Translations under genes and position numbers: made by a program
Assembly (NCBI GenBank): GCA_039566865.1
Contig: CM076956.1
Location: forward strand, 6,583,511-6,647,510
Source: Aurelia coerulea
Lineage: Eukaryota > Cnidaria > Scyphozoa > Semaeostomeae > Ulmaridae
DNA: 64,000 bases
Reading direction: 5' to 3'
The notes under the pieces: generated by a model
What the model was told of the DNA's origin: nothing
What the model saw: the letters and a program-made list of their open reading frames with translations, nothing else
Database searches by the model: none
Shown here: positions 34,444 through 46,500 of the stretch, one piece after another
How positions within the stretch are numbered: the stretch's first letter is position 1
Layout: every line of letters starts with the position of its first letter

Positions 34444-34938
34444 GGGGGTGTTATGCATTTGCAACGTTACAAAATTCGACCAAGTCTCGTGAATTTGTTG
34501 GTGAAAGTTTGCCAACTGCTTAGAATTGGTTGATACCGTCGGTAACCCTTTGAAATGGCTTTTTAAATGATTTGAAATTTGTTAAAAAATTCAACATCTT
34601 CAAGGTGGAGCCAAAAATCAAAAGATTGATTCCTTTGAGTGAAGGTACATTGGACGGCTTGTTTCTCTCAAGTCTCTATCCTTTATGAAAATTAATTATG
34701 TAATTGTGATTATTCCAAAGCTGATAAGATCTGGTTGCATTTGATAGCATTGTTGGACGATTTTAAAGAAACACTATTGTAACAAACTCACATATACCTA
34801 TATGTTATGATCAGACCAGGTTTAATCCATTTCAAGAAATCAGCACTCTATACAATGCAGTGCAAAAATGTTTCATTTTTCGACATTTTGATATGATTAA
34901 CGTAATGAAGTCAGACCAAACAACTTTGCTTCTATGGT

Positions 34939-35339
34939 CATGGGTACTGGGAAACGTGGAATTTGTTCTGGGATTATATATCGTTGCAAAGAACCAGAAC
35001 TGTCAGGCCTACCTTTGTGTACTTTTTCTGTCTCCATATTCTCCGTTGTGCTGTTCACTTTGCATTTTCAGTCCACTGGCAATCACATCAGGCGACTCGA
35101 CATTAGGCCAGCGAGTTTGAATGTTGTTGTATGTTGCTGTATGCGCCTTCACAACATTCAAACTCGCTGGCCTAATGTCGAGTCGCCTGATGTGATTGCC
35201 AGTGGACTGAAAATGCAAAGTGAACAGCACAACGGAGAATATGGAGACAGAAAAAGTAAACAAAGGTAGGCCTGACAGTTCTGATTCTTTGCAACGATAT
35301 ATAATCCCAGAACAAATTCCACGTTTCCCAGTACCCATG
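34939..35339. repeat. Near-perfect 0.4-kb palindrome
   Basis: Arms of about 190 bases, beginning CATGGGTACTGGGAAACG and ending with the reverse complement, separated by about 24 bases (around 35128-35150). Only a few mismatches were noticed. ORFs on both strands (MGTGKRGICSGIIYRCKE) mirror each other and are not genes. It could be a recent foldback transposon or an assembly artefact. Confidence 0.8.
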
Positions 35340-36828
35340 CTATGATTGTCAATTCGCGTTACACCTTTTAGCTCTATGAAGAGTCGGGATCAAACAATAC
35401 CAGATGAATAGAAAAAAGAGTCTCCATTTGAAAGGCCACTGCTCCCTGAATATCAAATCAATAATATTGTAAACTGTTTTGCTTCATTGCTAATACGTTC
35501 AATTAGGTTCAGTAATTTACCCGGCTTTAATCGGCCATTCATTCCCAAGGATAAGGGAGATGTTCTGCAGAGAGCCCCTTCCAAAAACCTGCAAAAACCT
35601 GTGAGAAAAATGAACAAATTTTCCTTGGTTTTCTTTCCTAAAAATGATAACACTCACATGTATTCATGTATTTTGTCCTCTTGGAAGAATGTAATCCACC
35701 CGACTGAATAGGTTATTGATACCAGGGGGAAGACTTGTTTATCTTCCCAAGAGGATAGCACGTGCTAAAGCGCGCGCAGAGATGTTAGGGAAATTTGTTT
35801 GTGATTTTGGGCACGTTTTGAAAGTTTCTTGAAGAGGCTTTCTCGAGAAAATCCCTCATAATTTCAGAACAGAGTGGCCGACTTCAGTCAGGTAAATTTT
35901 AAAATAGATTGCAACATGTCTTCCACTAAACTATTTATTTGCCGATATCATCGTTTTGATATCCAGGCATTAATGACCTTTTAGACGGGGATTCTTTTTA
36001 TCGACTCACCCGCTATTTTCATCAATCTTTATTCAAAATTTACAAGTGAACGGTGCGGTGTTAGAGCTACTGCTGTGTACATTTAAACTAAAAGGTCTGC
36101 TAGCCTTTAACATCGAAGTTTCAAAGAAATCTTGCAGAATCCAAATTTACAATGTCGAAAATGAACCAACACCTAGTAAAAACAAAGTCAACATGTTTGC
36201 TAGCAACTAGCGTCTCCTCGCTCGTTAAATCATGCTTGCAATTAAATGGTGGTAATAAATTGTGGCTGTGAATCGCGAAATCAGCTTCAAAACAATTAAA
36301 TATTTGCGTAAAAGCTCCAATCCTGAATATCGTATGTCACCTTAAAGTAAACAAACATGTTCAAACATACCATACAAGTTGCTTGTTTTATTTGCTGATT
36401 ATTTTGTGTTATTTCACGTCAACTTTTTCCTACACAGCAGTTCACAGCTGTCGAGACATGTCTGTGTTTCCTTATCTCTTGCAGCTGTACATCAGTTACA
36501 ATATAAGCATTGTTGATTCCAGAGAAGCACAATTGAACTTGAAAATTGAGAATTTGTAATTTACAGAAACCGTAAGACATATTATGCATACTAAGCAAGA
36601 AACTAATCATTTACAAACATGTGTAGACTAGTTTGCATCCATCATTTAATAATTCGTAGTTAAATTGTTGGTTTTTTCGCTATGTCCTGTTCGAAAATAT
36701 TTAGTTTAATTTCGTAGCATGAATGACTTTTCATTTCAAGTGTTGAACCAGGATCATGCAAACTGTAATCTTGGTGGGGAGAATTTAGTGTCGAAAAATC
36801 AAGACAATTAGGAGAATTCTTTTTGGTA
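35340..36828. other. No gene recognised
   Basis: AT-rich spacer beyond the palindrome, including the second copy of the diverged repeat at 35750-35920. Confidence 0.45.
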
Positions 36829-37436
36829 CCGGTTGCGCCAAAATAAACTATGCACGTTTGGCAGGCCACAATGAATTGTACACTGGACCGATTTTGAAGA
36901 TTTATGATTTAATCGTAAGCAGAAAGCCTGAATTAGAGAATTAGATACTGGGATTTTCGCAAATTTTTTCATGTTCAGTTTTTAGAGCTAAAAGCGCGTT
37001 TCCTAAAATTTTAGTTTTCGGAAACACTGAAAACGATAAAAAAAACATCGATCAAGTTTTCTAAAGAATCGAAATGAATGGACAAAGAAAGAACTTATTC
37101 GTGGTGATTTGCGATTTAGAAATCGACCAATTGTAATCTGCTATACGGGAGTTGGTACTAAACCCCGAAATTCCCCAGAAAATGTTTTCTCTTTGTTCAT
37201 TCATGTTAAATCTTTTAAAACTTGATCGACGTTTTTTGATCGTTTTCAATGTTTCGAAAACGAACATTTTAAGAAACTCGCTTCCAGCTCTAAAAACTGA
37301 AAAAAAAAAAATTTTCAAAAAGTCTAATCTAATTCAGGCTTTGTGCTAAAGATCAAGTCATAAATCTTCAAAATCGGTCCGGTGTACGATTTATTGTGGC
37401 CTGCCAAACATGCATAGTTTATTTTGGCGCAACCGG
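36829..37436. mobile_element. TA-flanked inverted-repeat element
   Basis: Ends CCGGTTGCGCCAAAATAAAC and its complement, with about 100-base arms (GATTTATTGTGGCCTGCC) and TA on both sides (36827-36828, 37437-37438). The TA target fits Tc1/mariner. Its right end lies about 80 bases past the YJU2B stop codon, and a minus-strand AATAAA (plus 37390-37395) lies in its arm, so it may supply that gene's polyadenylation signal. Confidence 0.75.
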
Positions 37437-37518
37437 TAGAGCTTGCTGCACAGCAACGGTCTTGAATTCAGCTTGAAGCTATGTAAACACATGTTTTAAA
37501 CATACGATAATCTTCTCT

Positions 37519-40500
37519 TCAAGTGTCTTCCTCAGATGTACACGAATCGTTGGAACTACTATATACCACAAGTAACGACCCTTGAATGTCTGCGGAATTT
37601 TTGTTTTGTCCATTAAAAGTTTGAAATTCTTCAGAGCTTTCACCAGTATCTCTTATCACTTCAGTGTCTTCTGCAGCACTGTTGGCTGAAGCAGTGGGTT
37701 CCTCTTTCGAACCAATAACGTTTTCACCGCCTTTTTCTGAATTCATTTCATTATCTGCAGTGTCAATGTCTTTCTTATTTAATTTATTCTCTGGTGCAAT
37801 TGATTTCTGTTCAGTGTTCTTCTTCTGTGAATTTCCTTTCCTTCCTATCAAAACATTTGGCGAGGACCCGTCACTAAAAACTGACGTCATGGTTGCACTC
37901 ACCCTATTGTTTGCCTTTGCAAGTCCAGCAAGATGTCGTGCTAACTTTTCTTTCGAATCTTCTTGTTTCTTGAATATTGTACTCTGTTTAATTTCTTGTT
38001 TTCTTTTTCTTCGTTTGATATCAGGACGTAAATCTGCGAGGAAAAATGAAAGTAATAAAGAAAGTAAAAAAGAGAAACAAGTAAAAACTTCTAGGAAACC
38101 TAAGATCGTTGGTACACAGTATTTTATAAAACACTGACTTGCATCAAACTTGTAAGAGGAAGGCAAAATTTTTATGTTTGAGAAGCACAAAGAAACTTTT
38201 GAAAGCTAAATTCAAACTATTAAAGTCAAAGCTGTTGCTAAATCCTCATTTTTGAGTAATATTAGCCTGAAAGAGTTTTCCCCTTGCCAGATTCGTTCTT
38301 ATGTGCCCAGAAACATATACCGTATATCAGTCATACACACTGAACAATACATGTTTTTCATAAGAAATTAAGAATTTGGGCCAGTACTGAAAATTTCTTA
38401 AAGCAATCAGATTTTGAGTACTCAGAGTTTCTTACGGGTTTCTTAAAGGCTGCATGATATGATAACAATCTTCACGTCTACTACCTGTGCCCTCGTGAAC
38501 ATTTCAAAACAAGGTTTTCAAGCCTTTCCAATGTTTAGACATTACTCAAGTACCCTCCGAGTAATATGGTTCGTACAGGAGACAAGTGAAAATAAAGAAA
38601 AAATATGTTTAGGATTTCCTTTGTCAAAATAAATAGTTTCTAAAGTTATATTATTCCAGTAATGGAGTTTCTTAATTTTTGGCGATCTGAGAGTCGAGTT
38701 TCAAGAAAATGACAGTTTCAAGAAAATTTCAGTACTGGCCCAAGTTTCCCATAAATAAATACGTGTGTACTCTGGCAGCTCCAAAGTTTACACGTATTTT
38801 TTTATAAGAAACCGCTCAATTTTTCGAAAGTTAAGAAACAACCCTACCTGAATTGAAAAAGCTAAGAAACTTTTGTAATTTACATTTTTAATTTTCCCAT
38901 CGCATTCAAAATATTTTGAAATTGTACTGTTATAATAGCAACTGTTTGGATATTATTTTTAGTGCGAATTATGTCACTTACTTGTTTTGAGATCTTACTA
39001 AGTAATTTGGGAGCCCTTTAGACAAAACAAAATTAACTCTACACTTCTGGCATTAAAAATATAAGAAACATATAAGAAACTTTTGGTAGCAAAATTGCCC
39101 AAAAATTTAAGAAACTTCCTACCAGCCCCGGACCTTAGTTTCTTATAAAATAAAAATGAGTGTATTCCTTCATCGCCATTTCATATTTCAGAACTACGAA
39201 GTTTCAAATTCGCTCAATTTTTGTAATTTTTACAAACAAAAATGGCATCATTGCCAATGATTTACAAAAAATGAAACAAAAAAAGTTTCTTTTAAATTGT
39301 GACAGTGACAGAATTGAAAAACTATCAATAAATGCATTAAAATTTTTTTTTATATTTTGAACCATAGTTTCCAATTTTTGTCTGTTTATTTTTATTTGTG
39401 CTTATTTCAATTCGCATCAAAGTGCTTCTATTTTACTTTAAACGTACACTCATTTTTTTTATAAGAAACTAAGGTCCGGTGCTGGTAGGCAGTTTCTTAA
39501 ATTTTTCGGCAATTTTGCTACCAAAAGTTTCTTATGTGTTTCTTATATTTTTAATGCCGGAAGTATAGAGTTAATTTTGTTTGTCTAAAGGGCTCCCAAA
39601 TTACTTAGTAAGATCTCAAAACAAGTAAATAATATCATTTGCAATCAAAATAATGTCCAAACAGTTGCTATAACTGTACACTGTCAAAACATATTTGAGT
39701 GCGATAGGAAAATTAAAATTGTAAATTATAAAAGTTTCTTAGCTTTTTCAATTCAGGTAGGGTTGTTTCTTAGCTTTCGAAAATTTGAGCCTACCGTTTC
39801 TTATAAGCGGTTTCTTATAAAAAAAAAATGAGTGTATTTGTTTTTATAAGAAACTGCCTATAAGAAACTCAACTCTCAGATCTGGGAAAATATAACCTGA
39901 GAAACTATTTATTTTGATTAAGGAAATCCTTGACATATTTTTACTTTACTTTGACTTGTTTCCTGTATCATATTACTTGTAAGGCACTTGAGTAATGTCT
40001 AAACATTGAAAAGGTTTAAAAAACCTTGTTTTGAAATGTTCACGAGGGGATATGTTGTGAACATGAAGATTGTTATGGAGCCTCTAAGAAACTCGCAAGA
40101 AACTTGAGTACTGAAAACCTGATAATTTTAAGAAACTTTCAGCACTGGCCAAAATTCTTAGTTCTTGTAAAAACAATACGTGTATTTTACACGTTTTTTC
40201 TTTTATAAGAAACTGGTTTATAAGAAACTAGTACTAGGATGGCGAAAAAATTAAGAAACTCTAGTACTATGCTTGAGAATTGCTAAGAAACTTTTAAAGC
40301 CAAACACAAGGAAATCATGGGAAAAATTGTCGTTGAGCCTTTATATTTTAGTAATATTCATGATAGATTTATGTTTTGAATCAAATAGAACTCTCCTCGC
40401 TAAAAATTGTGCTGTCTGTCAAGAAAGAGTACTTGGCAGTGGTAGAAACTACATGCATCCTAAATGCATCCAAAAAATAAGAAACACATTAAGAAACTTT

Positions 40501-43500
40501 TAGTACTAAAAAACTGAAATTTTAACGTAAAATTAAGAAACTTTTAGTACTATGGGCTTATCAAAGTTTCTTATAAAAGAAAAAACGTGTACTTGTTTAT
40601 CTGCTTATTGATACGAATTATAACAAAATTGGCTCAAACACAAAATCTACTGTACATTCTTTTAGGATTCAAATCAAAAACTGTACTTTTGTGCTTAGTA
40701 AAATTCATTGCAGAAAGACCTTCAAAATTATTCAAGCTGTTCAAAATATGTTTATAAGTGTCTCGTTTTATTTCTTTAATTGCTTTTCAATTTCCTTTAA
40801 TTTTTAGCCAAATCATGGACGTGGTCGCGTGTACACTATGCTATGCATACGGTGGGTGAAAGTCGTGGTAAAGTAATGTTTAGATATTAGCTTGCCTTCT
40901 GTGCAAGAAACATGTGAAAATAAAGTAAAACTATGTCAAGGATTTCCTTTATCAAAATATATAGTTTCTTAACTTATATTTTCTCAGTACTGGAGTTTCT
41001 TAATTTTTTGGCGATCTGAGAGTTTTGAGTTTCTTTCTTATAAACGTTGAAAGTTGTGTGGGTATCTATCAAGTACGCAAAACTTTGTTGAAAAATTTAG
41101 AATAAATCTGAAATAGAGAAAAACAGGTTTAGTTTAAAAGGATCACAAGCCATGGACAGTTGAAACAATAAAAATGAATATTTATTGAATTAATTTTTTC
41201 TAAAACAAAAATTCGATCCTGCCAGGACTCGAACCTGGAATCTCCTGATCCGTAGTCAGGCGCCTTATCCATTGGGCCACAGGACCGATGAATGCCCCGG
41301 GTGAAAACCTCAATCATATTCTACAGTGCAACGTTTTCCTATTATTCTTGCCCATTCAGGCCAACCTCGTTCCCAGGGTGTTCTGACGTCATACGCTGGT
41401 CACGAAGCCGAAAGAACACCCTGGTACACTTGGCATCAATCTTGCCAATATATGGCAAGATGCGCCCCATTATGGATTTGCAGTTTGCTGGGCAACGATA
41501 ATCGACGAAAAATGGTCGTTGCTCTAGCGCTAATTCTGAAGTATATAAATTGAGAAATTAAAAACAAACACTTTGAGGACCCTATTTGAGCCCTTTTTAA
41601 GGTATTTAATCATTAATCCGGGGTTAGCAAGTGCATTTAGTAGGAAAACGAGCACGATCCATTTGGGTGGGAAAAGGGCCTAAGTTGAAATTTTCGAGAA
41701 TTTCCCCCACAGCTTTCAAAATAGAATGGCTCGTTATTCGGCGAATTTTAGAGATAAATTGGAGATTAAAAGTGTTTTAGTGAAAGAATACAGTTTTCCG
41801 TCGAATTTTGACATGCAGCGTCCGTTTACTCCTCGCAAAACGGAGTTACGGCGTAAAATGGGGTAGGCCGAAATTATTCCCCATTTTTGGGGGGCGCGCG
41901 CTCCGCTTCTGGGGGCAATATTGAACCCCAAATTGCGTTATTAGACTCGCAAATGAATGGTCTCTTGAAAACATTTTTCCGTTTTGAAATCAGGCTCGTA
42001 ACCATGGAGCATCGACTCCAAACGTAACCTCGGGTCGGAAAATCGTAACATTTATTTTTCAAGCCCCTGTTATGACGTCATAATGACCCCAAAATTTCCT
42101 GAAACTCCGAAATTCGGATGCGCCGTGGTCCATTACCCCTTTAAACTCGTCACTTGCCCCATACACTCCATTGATTTTGTGAAATTACCGATTCAATAAA
42201 GGCCATTTTTGAATGGGAGCCAGTTATAATCTGATTTTGTTGTTGTTTCCGAATAGCCAATCAAATTGTCGTACATTGAAAGTATTTTATAAACTGCAAA
42301 CAAGTAGGACGATTGTTCGATTGTTCAGCGCCCTAGACTAGACAAGTATTGCTTTTTCTAGGGCGTACAAATCATTGAGTATTTAGTTTCAGCTGATTTG
42401 TGAATAAATACCATCAACCAGGGACCGCGCAGCGGTTTCAAAGTGGGGGGGCTGAGCGGCGAGCGAAGCGAGCTGTAATTTTTTGAGACCACGCCCTTCA
42501 GAACGTCGGAGAACGCCCCTTTCAAAAAAGACTCACCTCTTTACATCCATATTTATATATAGTTCGGTTCAGAAAAGATTTAATTATTACGAAAAGAGAC
42601 GTCCAGCGAAATTAACTACAAAGCGTTTCTTCTGAAAAAAAACTATTACTACTTAAAATCTGTCAGAGCAAACTTTCCAAAGTTGCGATGCTTAGCCATT
42701 TTTTACGAAATCGTTAGCAATTATAAGAGGGAGAAAGTGTCTACTCGTTGTTTATGAAAGTTCAATATCGCTAGCTCTGTTGAAGCTTGCTTGCTTCATG
42801 TTTGAACGAAGCCATGCTCGAGGCGTCTAGCCATTGAGAAGGATCTCTCAGCAGATGCAGCAGATCATGTTTTACGTCATACTAAATATACCACGGTTGC
42901 CCGGTTGACACATAAATTTGTGTATGAGTGGTTTTTCTTCGTTATCATTGATTTATTTGAATGAAAAAAATTGAAATCTTTGAAAACAGTGGGGGGGCTT
43001 TAGCCCCCCCTAGCCCAATGGCTGCGCGGTCCCTGCCATCAACACCATTAATTGTTCAACACCAATGTTAGGAACGATTGTACAAGGATTGTACAAGAAT
43101 TTTGGATAGCTTTCGTCGGAAAATCTTCCTTGATTGAATTCTGCTTGAAAGCCTAAAAAGATTGAAGAACTTTTGTAATTTTTCTCGCGTTGCGTTTCTA
43201 TGAAGGAGCATTGGAAATTTGAATTTATGAAAATTTCATGGTTGCGACATGCCTGAAAAGGCCTGAAACACTTGAGAAATTTCAAGTACAGTAGTACACA
43301 ACAATAAAGAAAGTACACCTTTTCAAGGGTGATATATCGTCTGCACCTACCACCATGGGATTGAAAAATTACAGTACATTTTTGAAAATCTATTTTGTAG
43401 ATCCCGAGAGAGGAACAAGGACAGATAACTTTACAATAGAACTCGCTATTTTTTATTGACACCTTGATACAAAGCAATTTGTGATTGCAGACAACGGGAA

Positions 43501-46500
43501 TTCCATGCTTTGTTGTTCAAGACACAAAACAAAAACAAAGCAAGCCGCAAAAATTGCCCTGAAACCGGGGTCGCTAGCTCGCTCGTTGTGCATTCCAGAA
43601 CTGGTTTTTAAGAGCAAATATTAGCACATATTTTCATACCTTCCCCGAATCGGATACGCTTCGCCAAATCAGCATCTTCTACGCTTTCTTCCACGAGTTT
43701 CATGCTCGATGGCAATGATTTTCGAGATTTAAATTCGTCATCTTGTATCTGAGAAAAAAAGCAAAATGGAGGTCGACGGGTTGATAAAATCATAGGTTTT
43801 ATATCTAGATTTATTTAATTAATAGCTTTTTATTCAGTACTTTTGTACCTCAGATTGTAATAATGTTTTTATCGGAGGAGGGCCCCTGGAAAACCAAATT
43901 GTTGAAGGGCAACCCTCCTTAAAAGAATTAAATGAAAGAATTACATGAAAATGAAATGAAATAGATCAAATAGGGTTATTTACTCTGTCACTAGCTAGGA
44001 GATTGAATTTTAGTTATTTTGAGTTTCACAGATAACTTTTACTGCAGAACTGGTGGAAGAAATGGAAAATGGTATGTGTTGAAACAAATCTCAACAAAGA
44101 GAAACCAATTGGGTAACTTCAGTTTCATAGAACTATTTAGAAGAGTTTTAAACCATGACCCAGCTGTACTACTGTAAAAGACAAAATTTTGTCAAATTCA
44201 ACGTGAATAAGATCGGAGCCTTTCGCAAGGAGTCATGTTCTCTTGATCAATGTTACATGAATGTTTTGAGAAAAGACACCAAAACTGTGGGAAACAAAAC
44301 CTTCCCGGGTAAGCTGAAAACGTCTCTGTGAACCATCGATTGACTGTGTTTTAACGACAGATGACTGGATGGGGACTGGGTGCTAGGCTACTTACATGCT
44401 CTCTGAAATTCTGTAGATTTCAGTTTTTCCGCCAAGACTAGGCCAATGTTTCCTAGGAACGTCATCTTTCGTTAGCCCAATTAAGACACAAAATTTCTTG
44501 CACGTCAAGAAGTTCAAGAAAGAAATAAAATTGATACCTTTCTTTGGCTAATTTCTTTCTTCTCTTCTCGAAACTTTTTCCTGAGGACTTGATTCACGGC
44601 AAAATCGTCCTCCCAGACATCTCTTATTTCTTGGATTTTACCTAATGTAGGCGCAGCTCTCTTCGCCTTTTGCTTGTCTTCAATGCTGTGTTCGAGCTTG
44701 AACATAGCATCTGAAACAAGCTTGGCTTTGACATCTCGATCTACAAAAAGACGTTAATTGCATTCGAATATCTTCCAATCAAATTGCATCTGAATTTTTA
44801 GGAACTTCTCTAACAAACTAAAGAACTGCCTTGGGCTGAATTTCGAGGCAGATTTTGACAATTTAGGAAATGGTTTTCAAGCTTTGACCAAAGACAACTT
44901 ATAGATATCGTAATTAGATAGTGGGTCATTATTTCGCAAATAGACCCCCTTCGAGTCATTTTATCGGAAAAGCAACTCAGTGGCAGTAAACTTTGGGAAA
45001 ATGAATCTCGAGCCTTCGCCAGTGCGTGAAAGAACACGTCTGCCTGGTTTCTGCAGCGTTTGGTTTTAAAAATCGCTGCTGATTATGAAGAGCAATTTGT
45101 CTTCCCTTCGGTCTTAACTGCCAGCTTTTTTGTCAAATAAGTTATATTTTCACTTCATTCACACCATGTGGCTTCCTCCTTGAGCTGCTCCTTTATGGAA
45201 ATCCACACCTTAATGTAATTGAGAACAGATTTATCCTTCAAGCAACCATTTCATTCATTGAATCGACCAAGAGGCTAAATTGATACATTTAAATAAAATC
45301 TTGAGGCTTACGTGCGGCAATAGTTACAGTTGATAAACATAAATCCTGGCATTTTAGTTTAATCAATAGAGAAATTTATGTTTATAAATTGATACATGTA
45401 TTGAAACTGTAGCACCCAACCCCCCCTTTATCTTAGTTGTTTTGTGATTTGTGATTGTTTTTCTTTTGTGTAGTGTCTGTAGTTATTTAAATATTATTGT
45501 TGAATTGTAAGTATTACTCGCAATGGGAGCTAGATAACCATGTGTTCTCTCCCGTTGCGAATGGTACACAGTACTGTAAATATATATTTTCGTTAGTTAT
45601 TTTATGATGATATAAAAAAAATGTGACTTCCTCGTGAAATATGAGTGAAGAAGTGAAGGTATTCGATCACTCCTTGAGGATTTTATTGATCAACTACGTA
45701 GATCTTACCAGTCGTCTGGATGTTTTCCGTTACTGCAGGATCCCATCTTTCCTCTTTTCGTTTTGCACCACTCAGAATAACATATTCACAGTTCTAAAAA
45801 GTGAAAATGAGCAATTCTTTGAAACGCTGAATTATCTTATACAATAAAATTCGCAATAAACAACCTGTGATTTTCTGTAAAGGCTAAATGTCTTCATATT
45901 TATAATAATGGTCCTTATACAGGATGTCCAAAAGAGTTTCCCTGTTTAAACAGTTCCAGAACAGAAACCAAGCATTGTCTCGTTTTGAGCGTCTTAAACG
46001 GCAATCTCTTGCTCATGGGCTAACTTGGATCCATATAATTCTAGCCGATTTTTTTCACTTATTAAAATACCTCAAAATATGGATTTTCCGTAATATTCAC
46101 TTCAAGAAACTCTTGACTTGAACAAACAAACATCCAGTGATATTCCTTCCACGTTTTACGTCGTGGGTGTGGAGAGAATACCAATGTTTGTCAGTTTCAT
46201 AGATTGGTATTCAGACTTGGCAATGTGAAAAGTGTGGACCACAGGAACTAGTCTTAGGAAGTGTTCCTTTTCTTCAAACGACAATCAAAATCATGCTTTT
46301 TATGGATAAAACAAACCAATATTATCGTTCTTGGGTCCTTTTTTGGAGTTCAAGCTCTGTACTGTTGGAATTTGTTAAAAAAGCTCGATTTCTGTGCATT
46401 TTGAGCTGCATGTTTAGCAATCTTATTGATATATTGTTTTTGGCTCTTTTGTGACATTTGCAGGTATTCTGTCTTTCAGGAAACTATTGGTGGAAAATCA

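Larger units (their letters stand above)
33460..35920. repeat. Diverged direct repeat pair (33460-33700 and 35750-35920)
   Basis: Both contain GTGCTAAAGC, TTAGGGAAATTT, then GAGAAAATCCC.TCATAATTTC and a CAG.T.GGTAAATTTT block in the same order. The interval between them holds separate elements listed on their own. Confidence 0.5.

Noticed and set aside
34934..35352. ORFs of 64-111 codons on both strands
   Set aside because: Same explanation: arms of the palindrome at 34939-35339.
38360..41055. CRISPR-like array of short repeats
   Set aside because: Motif spacing is irregular, both orientations are mixed and the context is an animal intron.
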